Positions 1 through 7,269 of a stretch of DNA of 11,924 bases are shown here, piece by piece. Source of the stretch: Chlorobiota bacterium (lineage in GTDB: Bacteria; Bacteroidota; Bacteroidia; Bacteroidales; F082). Made by a program: the position numbers and the translations under genes. How positions within the stretch are numbered: position 1 is the first letter of the stretch; each line of letters opens with the position of its first letter. The notes below the pieces were generated by a model. The model made no database searches. It saw only the letters and a program-made list of their open reading frames with translations, and had not been told where the DNA came from. The stretch lies in the NCBI GenBank assembly GCA_030619415.1, contig JAUXBM010000018.1, positions 1 through 11,924 on the forward strand. The letters run 5' to 3'.

Positions 1-1
1 A

Positions 2-103
2 GATGAAAACTCTACAGGAGACTGGTACAGTTTTGCAGGTATCACAGTTACGTATAAGATAAATCTGAGAAGCAGGCTCAAATGTAACCTGGAGGGATGG
101 TAA
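2..103 (+). CDS. C-terminal end of a probable PorG/DUF6089 outer-membrane protein (partial)
   Basis: The window opens inside a reading frame whose last 33 codons precede the TAA at 101-103. The visible tail contains DWYSFAGITVTYKINL, then a Cys and a terminal Trp. Alternating polar and hydrophobic residues here look like the last strand of a small outer-membrane beta-barrel. In Bacteroidota, the gene directly before uppS commonly encodes a DUF6089/PorG-like barrel protein with this kind of ending, and only 16 bp separate this stop from uppS. The family call rests on position and a short tail, so it is moderate. The start and most of the protein lie outside the window. Confidence 0.55.
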   Translation, partial: DENSTGDWYSFAGITVTYKINLRSRLKCNLEGW

Positions 104-119
104 TCGAAGCAGAAGGAAA

Positions 120-863
120 ATGGGCTTTAAAGAGAAAATAAATTTAGATAATCTTCCAAACCACATTGCTGTTATCATGGATGGTAACGGACGTTGGGCG
201 GCAAAGCAGGGTGAAAGTAGGGTATTTGGCCATGAGCATGGTGTTAATTCTGTGCGCGAAACGGCGGAAGCAGCTGCAGAGCTGGGTATCGGTTACCTCA
301 CATTGTATGCTTTTTCCACCGAAAACTGGAACCGCCCTAAATTTGAGGTTGATGCGCTGATGACCCTTTTTGTGGATACGATTCAGCGGGAAATCGAAAC
401 ACTTAACAAAAATAATATTCGTCTTAATGCCATTGGCGATCTGAAAAGCCTTCCGGGTGAGAATTATAGAAAGCTAATGGATACAATTGATGAAACAAGA
501 AACAATGATCGAATGGTACTTACGCTGGCTATGAGTTATAGTGCGCGCTGGGAAATTACCGAAGCCGTAAGGCGGATCATTACTGATAAAGAAAACCAAC
601 AACTGAATGCAGAAGAAATAACCGAAAATTTCTTTTCCAATTACCTAAATACCAATGACATGCCCGATCCTGAGCTGCTGATAAGGACAAGTGGGGAGAA
701 ACGGATCAGTAATTTTTTACTCTGGCAAATAGCCTATGCCGAACTATATTTTACACCAATATTGTGGCCTGAATTTACAAAGGAAGATTTTTATGAAGCC
801 ATTGTAAATTATCAAAGCAGAGAAAGAAGATTCGGTTTAACAAGTGAGCAAATTAAAAGCTAA
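120..863 (+). CDS. uppS: Isoprenyl transferase (undecaprenyl diphosphate synthase)
   Basis: This cis-prenyltransferase condenses farnesyl diphosphate with isopentenyl diphosphate to make undecaprenyl diphosphate, the lipid carrier for peptidoglycan and surface glycans; the family is cytosolic or membrane-associated. The 247 residues match the usual length of about 250. Visible family motifs are MDGNGRWA (residues 20-27, with the Mg-binding catalytic Asp21), GHEHG (37-41), FSTENW (65-70), and RTSGEKRISNFLLWQIAYAE (189-208), whose Arg and Ser/Glu residues bind the allylic and homoallylic diphosphates. The start at 120 has a purine-rich AGAAGGA just upstream and places the MDGNGRWA motif at the expected distance from the N-terminus. 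bamA follows after 9 bp, so the two are probably co-transcribed with the upstream barrel gene. Confidence 0.97.
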   Translation: MGFKEKINLDNLPNHIAVIMDGNGRWAAKQGESRVFGHEHGVNSVRETAEAAAELGIGYLTLYAFSTENWNRPKFEVDALMTLFVDTIQREIETLNKNNIRLNAIGDLKSLPGENYRKLMDTIDETRNNDRMVLTLAMSYSARWEITEAVRRIITDKENQQLNAEEITENFFSNYLNTNDMPDPELLIRTSGEKRISNFLLWQIAYAELYFTPILWPEFTKEDFYEAIVNYQSRERRFGLTSEQIKS

Positions 864-872
864 GCGGGTAGG

Positions 873-3515
873 ATGATTAGATTTATTGGAAAAGGGTTGT
901 TGGCTTTTATGGTTTTTGCCTTTCTGGCTATCCCGGTCGTAAGTACTGCTCAAATAAGGATTGGAAGTGATCTTTCAACCATCGATTATGAACGCCCTTC
1001 AGAGTATGTCATTGGCGGTATTGAGGTTGCCGGCATCGAAAATCTTGATAAAAACGTAATTATTATGCACTCGGAGCTTGATATTGGCGCAAAGGTTAAA
1101 ATACCTGGCGATGCCATTACGACGGCAATTCGTAAACTTTGGGACCAGGGCCTGTTCGATAATATCAGCATTACCGCAGATCGAATTGAGGGCAACACAA
1201 TATTTTTAAAGTTGATCTTGCGGGAAAGACCTCGTTTAAGCAAGTTTTCCTTCAAAGGCATCAGAAAATCAGAAGCCGATGATATCCGCGAAAAAATAAA
1301 CCTTTCCCGGGGTGATGTGGTTACAGACCACCTTATGATTAAATCCATCAGGATCATCAAGGGATACTATGCAGATAAAGGATTTCTGAATGCGGAAATC
1401 GCGATTGAGGAAAAACCGGATAAAACACACGAAAGCTTTGAAGAGCTTGTTATTGATGTCAAGAAAAACAGCAAGGTTAAAATCAAACATATCCTGATTG
1501 AAGGCAATGACCAGTTGAATGATGATGCCGTTCGGGGAACAATGAAAGAAACAAAGGAGCGGGGTGTTTTTACCCCCCTCGATAGCCTGGGGCCTTTGGT
1601 CATAAACCTTACACGCGATGCAGCAACCTTGCATTTCAACAGGTTTAGAGATCGCTTAGTCAGATATTATAAAGAAAATTACAAGGTTAAAATCTTTAAA
1701 GGCTCTAAGTTTATTGAGAAAAACTATAAGGATGACCTTAACCTTATTATTGCCAAATACAATAAAAAAGGCTTCCGGGATGCGCAAATTATCTCCGACT
1801 CCATTTATAAGATTGACAAGCAGAATATTGGGATCACCATTAACATTGACGAGGGTAATAAATACTATTTCAGGAATATTACCTGGGTTGGAAATACCGT
1901 TTATTCATCCATGTTCCTCAGCACAATTTTGGGCATATACAGCGGAGATGTTTACAACAAAGAACTATTGGAAACCAACCTTCAGTTTAACCCAAGTGGT
2001 TTTGATGTTAGCTCGCTGTACATGGACAACGGCTATTTGTTTTTTAATGCAACGCCCATTGAAACCAATGTAGAGAATGATTCGATTGATTTAGAGATCA
2101 GGATATACGAGGGTAAACAGGCGCGTATTAATAATGTAACCGTTAAAGGAAATGAAAAAACCAATGACCACGTTATTATCAGGGAGTTGCGTACAAGGCC
2201 CGGCCAGTTGTTTAGCCGTTCTGATGTGATCCGTACTACCAGAGAGTTAGCCAACTTAAGGTATTTCAATCCTGAGACGATCCAGCCAAATATAATTCCT
2301 AACCCGGTGGAGGGAACAGTGGATATTGAATACCAGGTTGAGGAAACCTCTGCCGACCAGATTGAACTTTCGGGTGGTTGGGGATACGGAAGGATTATTG
2401 GAACCCTCGGCCTTAGCTTTAATAATTTCTCTTTAAAAAATATGTTTACAAAAGGAGCCTGGAGGCCTGTACCATCAGGTGATGGTCAGAAGCTTTCGCT
2501 CAGGTTCTCAACTTATGGAAAGGATTACCTGACCTGGAGTATCTCGTTTACCGAGCCATGGCTTGGTGGTAAAAAACCAAATGCTTTCAGCGTTACTTAT
2601 TTCCACTCTATCTTCAGCAATGGATTGCCCAGTTACGATGAAAACCGTGCAAGCTTTAAAATAGATGGGATCACTTTAGGACTCGGTAAACGCCTCACCT
2701 GGCCCGATGACTTTTTTACACTCTACCAGGGGATAAATTTCCAATTGTATAAGCTCCAGAACTACGGAACCATATTCCCCATCGGTTCAGGTACAGGTAA
2801 TTATAACAACATCAGTTACGAGATTATACTGGGACGAAGCTCGGTTGATGCACCTATTTTCCCAAGAAAAGGATCTGAGATTTCACTTGGCCTCGAGTTA
2901 ACACCTCCTTATTCTCTACTTAACAACAAGGATTATTCTACAATAGACGATGATGAAAAATATCAATGGATAGAATATCATAAGTGGAAATTTAAGGCAT
3001 ACTGGTATTTTGAAATATTTGAAAAACTGGTATTGACGCCCAGGTTCAGGTTTGGATTCCTGGGACACTATAATTCACAATTGGGTACCACTCCTTTCGA
3101 GCGATTCTACCTGGGAGGTGATGGTTTAGGTCAGCAAAATAACTACGATGGACGTGAACTCATTAGCTTACGTGGCTATGAAAACGAATCTGTTACTCCC
3201 GAACATTACAAAAATCCAAATATTGGTGGTACCATATTTGCAAGGTATACACTTGAGTTAAGATACCCGATATCACTCAATCCGAGTTCAACTATTTTTG
3301 TACTTGCTTTTGTTGAAGCGGGTAATTCGTGGATTGGTTCACAGGGGTTCGATCCCTTTGATGTGAAACGTGCGGCAGGGTTTGGGGTGCGCGTATTCCT
3401 ACCCATGTTTGGAATGTTAGGACTCGACTGGGCCTACGGTTTCGATCCGATTCGGGGAATACCGAGTGCTGCCGGTAGCCACTTCCACTTCTCGATGAAC
3501 CAGTCACTTGATTAA
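873..3515 (+). CDS. bamA: Outer membrane protein assembly factor BamA
   Basis: BamA is the Omp85-family core of the BAM complex and inserts beta-barrel proteins into the outer membrane. The 880 residues begin with a Sec signal peptide (hydrophobic residues about 8-24, probable signal peptidase I site after STA at 24-26). Five POTRA repeats follow at roughly 45-118, 119-198, 201-328, 329-413 and 414-490, recognisable from openings such as VIGGIEVAGIENLD and INNVTVKGNEKTND. The remainder, from about 495, is the 16-stranded barrel. ISLRGYEN (R767) corresponds to the conserved VRGF/Y motif of loop 6. POTRA3 appears long because of an internal insertion. The protein ends FHFSMNQSLD, so the last residue is not the usual aromatic. 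GGGTAGG precedes the ATG. The stop TAA overlaps an ATG (TAATG) of the next frame. Confidence 0.97.
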   Translation: MIRFIGKGLLAFMVFAFLAIPVVSTAQIRIGSDLSTIDYERPSEYVIGGIEVAGIENLDKNVIIMHSELDIGAKVKIPGDAITTAIRKLWDQGLFDNISITADRIEGNTIFLKLILRERPRLSKFSFKGIRKSEADDIREKINLSRGDVVTDHLMIKSIRIIKGYYADKGFLNAEIAIEEKPDKTHESFEELVIDVKKNSKVKIKHILIEGNDQLNDDAVRGTMKETKERGVFTPLDSLGPLVINLTRDAATLHFNRFRDRLVRYYKENYKVKIFKGSKFIEKNYKDDLNLIIAKYNKKGFRDAQIISDSIYKIDKQNIGITINIDEGNKYYFRNITWVGNTVYSSMFLSTILGIYSGDVYNKELLETNLQFNPSGFDVSSLYMDNGYLFFNATPIETNVENDSIDLEIRIYEGKQARINNVTVKGNEKTNDHVIIRELRTRPGQLFSRSDVIRTTRELANLRYFNPETIQPNIIPNPVEGTVDIEYQVEETSADQIELSGGWGYGRIIGTLGLSFNNFSLKNMFTKGAWRPVPSGDGQKLSLRFSTYGKDYLTWSISFTEPWLGGKKPNAFSVTYFHSIFSNGLPSYDENRASFKIDGITLGLGKRLTWPDDFFTLYQGINFQLYKLQNYGTIFPIGSGTGNYNNISYEIILGRSSVDAPIFPRKGSEISLGLELTPPYSLLNNKDYSTIDDDEKYQWIEYHKWKFKAYWYFEIFEKLVLTPRFRFGFLGHYNSQLGTTPFERFYLGGDGLGQQNNYDGRELISLRGYENESVTPEHYKNPNIGGTIFARYTLELRYPISLNPSSTIFVLAFVEAGNSWIGSQGFDPFDVKRAAGFGVRVFLPMFGMLGLDWAYGFDPIRGIPSAAGSHFHFSMNQSLD

Positions 3516-3553
3516 TGGCAAACTTATTGAAGTTAAAGCAAAAAAATAATACC

Positions 3554-4123
3554 ATGAAAAATCTCAAATCAGCCACATTAATTTCAATGGTAACTTTACT
3601 TATGATTATGGTTACCACAACAACATTCGCTCAAAAATATGCGTACGTTGACACAGAGTACATTCTTGATAATATTCCTGAGTTCAAAGATGCCCAGGAT
3701 GAATTGGACGATATGTCGAAACGATGGCAGAAAGAGGTTGAACAACAATATGCCAAAGTTGAAGAGATGTACAAGAAGTACCAGGCGGAGGCTGTATTGT
3801 TACCCGATGATGTAAAAGTTAAACGCGAAGAGGAGATCGTTACAAAAGAGCAGGAAGCAAAACAATTACAGCGTAAGTATTTTGGGCCCGAAGGCGACTT
3901 GTTTCAAAAGCGACAGGAATTGATTCAGCCCATTCAGGAAAAGGTTTTTAATGCAATTGAAACCATTGCCACAACCAGTAATTTTGCATTTGTTTTCGAT
4001 AAAGCAGGTGGCATGACACTCCTTTGGGGTAATCCAAAGTTCGACATTAGCGATGATGTGCTGGATGAGGTAGGAAATGTGATGCAAACTGTGCAACGCG
4101 ATCAACGTTCAAATAAAAATTAA
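3554..4123 (+). CDS. OmpH/Skp family periplasmic chaperone, first copy
   Basis: Skp/OmpH chaperones hold unfolded outer-membrane proteins in the periplasm and pass them to BAM, which fits the position directly after bamA. From Met3554 the product is 189 residues: a basic start (MKNLK), a hydrophobic core to about residue 24, a signal cleavage site near TFA-QK, then the conserved family opening YAYVDTEYILDNIPEF. Residues about 45-140 are rich in Glu, Lys and Gln with heptad-like spacing, the coiled-coil arms of the Skp jellyfish fold. The C-terminal part (FVFDKAGGMTLLW) is the body strand region. The frame is open back to an ATG at 3515 that overlaps the bamA stop. That start would put 13 polar residues before the signal peptide, so 3554 is preferred, though translational coupling at 3515 cannot be excluded. 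Confidence 0.9.
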   Translation: MKNLKSATLISMVTLLMIMVTTTTFAQKYAYVDTEYILDNIPEFKDAQDELDDMSKRWQKEVEQQYAKVEEMYKKYQAEAVLLPDDVKVKREEEIVTKEQEAKQLQRKYFGPEGDLFQKRQELIQPIQEKVFNAIETIATTSNFAFVFDKAGGMTLLWGNPKFDISDDVLDEVGNVMQTVQRDQRSNKN

Positions 4124-4140
4124 CCGGTTTTCCGAAGGAT

Positions 4141-4177
4141 ATTGTAGGCTGCTTTAATCCTTTTAGCCCACAATTTT
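4141..4177 (+). terminator. Weak hairpin after the first ompH copy
   Basis: ATTGT-GGCT (4141-4150) pairs with AGCC-ACAAT (4165-4174), with one A/C mismatch and a 14-nt loop. Only four T residues follow. It lies 18 bp after the stop codon at the likely end of the uppS-bamA-ompH transcript. It may be an attenuating or partial terminator; the large loop and short T-tract make it weak. Confidence 0.3.
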
Positions 4178-4194
4178 AGAACCGTTTGTTAATC

Positions 4195-4206
4195 TTTATT
4201 AATAAA
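4195..4206. promoter_or_regulatory. Perfect 12-bp palindrome upstream of the second ompH promoter
   Basis: TTTATTAATAAA is a perfect palindrome lying 24 bp before the -33 element of the second ompH promoter. Its 10-bp core TTATTAATAA recurs in the sucA promoter region. It could be an operator for a dimeric regulator, or a chance event in AT-rich DNA. Confidence 0.25.
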
Positions 4207-4230
4207 TCTTAATATGGTTTTATAAAAAGA

Positions 4231-4258
4231 TTGTGGTATTGATTTTTTCTTAATTTTG
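4231..4258 (+). promoter_or_regulatory. Bacteroidota-type promoter for the second ompH copy
   Basis: The -33 TTG (4231-4233), a 17-bp spacer and the -7 box TAATTTTG (4251-4258) match the TTTG/TAnnTTTG consensus of the primary Bacteroidota sigma factor. The implied start near 4265 gives a leader of roughly 45 nt before ATG 4310. It suggests the second chaperone can be made independently of the bamA transcript. Confidence 0.7.
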
Positions 4259-4309
4259 CCGGCCTGTTTTAAGCAGTACATACAAATAATTAACAATATT
4301 GAATTGAAT

Positions 4310-4828
4310 ATGAAAGGGTTTAAAAAAGCAATCGCACTTCTCACAATGGTCGTTTTGATGGCATCCATCGGGTATGCCCAGGCACCTGTGAAATTCGGAT
4401 ACATTGATTCGAATGAGATTTTATCATTAATGCCGGAAACCGATTCTTTGCAAAATGAATTGAAGGCGTATGCTGATTACCTCGATCAGCAAATGAGTAC
4501 CATGGCAATGGAGTACCAAACCAAGGTAACAGAATATCAGGAAAACTTCAACACCATGTCGGATCTGATCAGGCAAACAAAAGAAAAAGAAATTACTGAT
4601 TTACAAGCACGCATCCAGGCTTTCCAGCAATCGGCTGACCAGGATCTTGGTGCCAAACAAGCAGAATTATTCAATCCACTGATTGAAAAAGTAAAAGATG
4701 CAATTACTGCAGTTGGACAGGAAAATGCGTATACCTATATTTTTGATATCGGTACCGGATCACTTGTTTTCTACGAAAATGGCGACAATGTATTGCCACT
4801 GGTAAAAAAGAAATTGGGAATTAATTAA
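4310..4828 (+). CDS. OmpH/Skp family periplasmic chaperone, second copy
   Basis: This is a paralogue of the preceding gene. The 172 residues have a signal peptide (MKGFKKA, hydrophobic to about residue 22, cleavage near GYA-QA), the family opening FGYIDSNEILSLMPET (29-44), a Gln/Glu/Lys-rich coiled-coil region (about 47-130) and a closing segment YTYIFDIGTGSLVFYE. It probably works in the periplasm beside the first copy as a carrier of outer-membrane clients. The two copies clearly differ in sequence and length, so the duplication is old. The frame can be extended to a TTG at 4256, but this would precede the signal peptide with a non-secretory stretch and lies on the predicted promoter; ATG 4310 is the sensible start. 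The gene has its own promoter upstream and a strong terminator downstream. Confidence 0.93.
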   Translation: MKGFKKAIALLTMVVLMASIGYAQAPVKFGYIDSNEILSLMPETDSLQNELKAYADYLDQQMSTMAMEYQTKVTEYQENFNTMSDLIRQTKEKEITDLQARIQAFQQSADQDLGAKQAELFNPLIEKVKDAITAVGQENAYTYIFDIGTGSLVFYENGDNVLPLVKKKLGIN

Positions 4829-4846
4829 AATTAATTCATAAAAGTT

Positions 4847-4873
4847 AAAAACCCCGCTTGACGGGGTTTTTTT
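4847..4873. terminator. Strong, probably bidirectional intrinsic terminator
   Basis: AAAAACCCCG (4847-4856) pairs with CGGGGTTTTT (4862-4871) around the loop CTTGA, and a seven-T run forms the plus-strand U-tract. Read on the minus strand, the A-run becomes a U-tract, so the hairpin can also end the gamma-carbonic-anhydrase transcript arriving from the right. It sits between convergent genes, 18 bp after the second ompH stop. Confidence 0.9.
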
Positions 4874-4957
4874 GTGCTTAAAAGGGACTGGGATATTAAG
4901 TCTGGAATCTGGAATCATTTTCAGATATTTCAATTCCATATCTTCTGTTAAAAAGGT

Positions 4958-5476
4958 CTACTCCTCATCATACCAACTGGCATACATATTATAATTGTTC
5001 GAAATGCGGTTAATTTCACCTTCCAGTAATTCGGAATCTACTGTTTTAATTTGCTTTGCGGGAACACCTGCATAAACACTTCCCGACTTAACTACGGTAT
5101 CCTTCGCAATAAGCGCCCCGGCCGCGATAACTGAGTTGCTCTCAATAACAGCACCATCCATAATAATTGCTCCCATTCCAATCAATACATTGTCGCGAAT
5201 AGTACAACCATGAACAATGGCTCCATGCGCAATGCTCACATTATCGCCAATTTCGACCGGGAACTTCTGATAAGTACAATGGATGATCACACCATCCTGG
5301 ATATTTACATTATTCCCGATACGTATGTAATGCACATCGCCACGGATAACAACATTAAACCACACACTGCAATCATCTCCCAGCACTGCATCACCGGTTA
5401 GCGTAGCATTATCAGCAATAAAACAATTTTCGCCCCATTGGGGTGATATTCCGTTTACAGATTTTATTAGTGCCAT
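4958..5476 (-). CDS. Gamma carbonic anhydrase-like hexapeptide-repeat protein (YrdA/PaaY type)
   Basis: The 172-residue protein is a left-handed beta-helix of the gamma class carbonic anhydrase superfamily; members form trimers with metal sites between subunits. Hexapeptide-type repeats (IGDNVSIAHGAIVHG, IRDNVLIGMGAIIMDG, IESNSVIAAGALI) run from about residue 11 to 135, ending in a C-terminal helix. His66, His84 and His89 match the three zinc-binding histidines, and R45, D47, Q60 and D61 (VIRGDVHYIRIG...NIQDG) match other conserved residues. It lacks the long acidic-loop architecture of the archaeal Cam enzyme, as YrdA-like proteins do, so carbonic anhydrase activity is uncertain; an acyltransferase-like or other role is possible. 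It is transcribed toward the shared terminator at 4847-4873 and has a probable promoter of its own. Confidence 0.92.
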   Translation of the reverse strand: MALIKSVNGISPQWGENCFIADNATLTGDAVLGDDCSVWFNVVIRGDVHYIRIGNNVNIQDGVIIHCTYQKFPVEIGDNVSIAHGAIVHGCTIRDNVLIGMGAIIMDGAVIESNSVIAAGALIAKDTVVKSGSVYAGVPAKQIKTVDSELLEGEINRISNNYNMYASWYDEE

Positions 5477-5522
5477 GGTTTAGATATTTATTTTGAATTA
5501 AATTTATCAATTGAGACTATTG

Positions 5523-5552
5523 CAAAATTAATCATCAATCATTATTCTCTAA
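5523..5552 (-). promoter_or_regulatory. Probable promoter of the gamma-carbonic-anhydrase-like gene
   Basis: On the minus strand the exact -7 box TAATTTTG occupies 5530-5523, 46 bp before the start codon, the same octamer as in the second ompH promoter. A weak -33-like TTAG lies 18 bp further upstream (5552-5549). The -7 match is good and the -33 match poor. Confidence 0.45.
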
Positions 5553-5660
5553 CGACCGAAGGAAGTCCGTAGAATCACTATTCCCAGATTCTTCGACCTG
5601 CCAGCATCTGTTTGCTCTCTGGCGTTCGCAAGCAGTCAAGCTTGCAGGTCACTCGTCACC
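5551..5660. repeat. Hairpin-rich, repeat-like intergenic element
   Basis: Most of the 215-bp gap between nadB and the hexapeptide gene is noticeably less AT-rich than other gaps and carries several inverted repeats. AGAATC (5571-5576) pairs with GATTCT (5587-5592); GACCTGC (5595-5601) with GCAGGTC (5644-5650); GCAAGC (5628-5633) with GCTTGC (5640-5645). The opening CGACCGAAGGAAG followed by GAATC...GATTCTTCGAC resembles the dispersed palindromic repeats seen in many Bacteroidota intergenic regions. No T-tract follows, so it is not a canonical terminator, although it could shield the nadB mRNA 3' end. No convincing coding frame is visible. Confidence 0.45.
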
Positions 5661-5691
5661 TAAGAGCTGCAACAATTCAAACTTATGCCTT

Positions 5692-7248
5692 TTAGCTATA
5701 ATCAATATTGTAATGCAACCCAATACTTTCTTTTCGCTGTTGTGCGAATTTTATTACGAGGTAGGCCACGTTGATCAGGTTGCGCAATTCGCAAATAGCT
5801 TCAGTAATAATTGAAGCATGGTAGAGCACTTCAGTCTCTTTATAGATGATCTCCAACCTGTCGAGTGCACGTTTTAACCTCAGGTTCGACCTTACGATAC
5901 CCACATAATTACTCATTATGGATTGCACTTCCTTTTTTGATTGGGTAATCAGGATCATCTCTTCGTTGAGTATTGTTCCCTCGGAGTCCCAATCCGGAGC
6001 ATCTTCGATGTAATCAATATCTTTAATAAACTGAACAGCATGCAGAGCTGCACGATGAGAAAATACAGCCGATTCAAGCAAGGAATTTGAAGCCAACCTA
6101 TTCGCCCCGTGCAATCCGGTGCTGGCCACCTCACCCGATGCGTATAGGTTTTTGATGCTGGTTAAACCATTTTTGTCGGTTTTAATGCCTCCGCATGAAT
6201 AGTGTGCAGCCGGTACAACCGGGATCATATTTACAGAAATATCCAGTCCGATACTCAGGCATTTTGCATAGATGGTTGGGAAATGGTTCAGCAACTCGGT
6301 TTTGTCAACATGGCATGCATCCAGGTAAACAAAATCATCACCTGAAAGTTTCATCTCATTGTCGATGGCACGGGCAACAATATCCCTGGGAGCCAGTTCA
6401 GCCCTGTCGTCATACTTTTTCATGAAGGGCTCACCCTTCTTTGTTTTTAAAATGCCGCCTGCACCACGTAGCGCTTCAGTGATGAGAAAACTTGGTTTTT
6501 CGCCCGGGTTATATAAGGATGTTGGATGAAATTGCACAAACTCCAGTTTTTCAACCTGAACTTTTGCGCGGTATGCCATCGCGATACCATCGCCCGTGGC
6601 AAATACGGGGTTGGTTGTGGTTTGATAAATGCTCCCCAAACCACCTGCTGCCAGCATGGTGGTTTTTGCAAAGATTGTTTCAATTTCTCCGCTAACTTTA
6701 TTTAAGGCATATACTCCGTAGCAGGCTGTATCTTTTCTCCTTCTGTTGACCATCTCTCCCAAATGGTGCTGGGTTATGAGGTCTATTGAAAAATAGTTTT
6801 CCAGTATCTGAATATTCGGATGATTGCGTACTTTTTCGCTCAAGGCACGTTGAATTTCGTAGCCCGTATTGTCTTTATGATGAAGGATCCGCTTTTCCGA
6901 ATGCCCCCCTTCCCGGGCGAGCCTGAATTTTCCGGAGTCTTCTTTGTCAAATTGAGTTCCCCATTCAACCAGTTCTTTAATTCGTTCAGTCGATTCTGAA
7001 ATGGTAATCCGAACGATTTCTTCATCATTCAAACCACCACCTGCATTCATTGTATCGGAAATATGCTTTTTGTAAGTATCAGGGTGGTACATAACCGCTG
7101 CTATCCCGCCCTGGGCATAACTGGTGGCTGTATCGTCAACGGTTGTTTTTGATAAAACACAGACCTTTCCGTAACCGGCTACTTTAAGCGCATATATTAA
7201 ACCTGCCATGCCGGTGCCAACTACCAGAAAATCAACTTTATGTTGCAT
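5692..7248 (-). CDS. nadB: L-aspartate oxidase
   Basis: NadB oxidises L-aspartate to iminoaspartate, which NadA turns into quinolinate for NAD synthesis; it is a cytosolic FAD enzyme that can pass electrons to oxygen or fumarate. The 518 residues are slightly shorter than the E. coli enzyme. The N-terminal dinucleotide fold shows VVGTGMAGL (9-17) and SYAQGGIAAV (43-52). The active-site region has FVQFHPTSLY (H241), LRGAGG, APRDIVARAID (R288), PAAHYSCGGI (H349) and GLHGANRLASNSLLE (R384), the His and Arg set expected for NadB and the fumarate reductase flavoprotein superfamily. The ending KESIGLHYNIDY is a helical-domain signature of the family. The start ATG leaves a 62-bp gap to sucB upstream. 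No nadA or nadC is adjacent in the window. Confidence 0.96.
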   Translation of the reverse strand: MQHKVDFLVVGTGMAGLIYALKVAGYGKVCVLSKTTVDDTATSYAQGGIAAVMYHPDTYKKHISDTMNAGGGLNDEEIVRITISESTERIKELVEWGTQFDKEDSGKFRLAREGGHSEKRILHHKDNTGYEIQRALSEKVRNHPNIQILENYFSIDLITQHHLGEMVNRRRKDTACYGVYALNKVSGEIETIFAKTTMLAAGGLGSIYQTTTNPVFATGDGIAMAYRAKVQVEKLEFVQFHPTSLYNPGEKPSFLITEALRGAGGILKTKKGEPFMKKYDDRAELAPRDIVARAIDNEMKLSGDDFVYLDACHVDKTELLNHFPTIYAKCLSIGLDISVNMIPVVPAAHYSCGGIKTDKNGLTSIKNLYASGEVASTGLHGANRLASNSLLESAVFSHRAALHAVQFIKDIDYIEDAPDWDSEGTILNEEMILITQSKKEVQSIMSNYVGIVRSNLRLKRALDRLEIIYKETEVLYHASIITEAICELRNLINVAYLVIKFAQQRKESIGLHYNIDYS

Positions 7249-7269
7249 TGTTTCAATGTTTGGTCATGA

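Noticed and set aside
1269..1639. Two minus-strand open frames of 90 and 121 codons inside bamA
   Set aside because: Both are fully antisense to the POTRA region of an intact bamA, overlap each other in different frames and show no protein-like motifs.
3515..3553. ATG overlapping the bamA stop as the start of the first ompH
   Set aside because: It would add 13 polar residues before the signal peptide. It is kept as an alternative because TAATG overlaps can couple translation, but it is not preferred.
4204..4234. Imperfect AATCTT/AAGATT hairpin before the second ompH promoter
   Set aside because: It is a six-base AT-rich stem with a long loop that would overlap the -33 element; this is weak and likely chance.
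4256..4309. TTG start extending the second ompH by 18 residues
   Set aside because: The TTG overlaps the predicted -7 box, and the extra residues would precede a clear signal peptide beginning at Met4310.
4901..4914. Tandem repeat TCTGGAA x2 between the terminator and the hexapeptide gene
   Set aside because: Two copies of a 7-mer with no further units do not support a repeat feature, and there is no sign of a function.
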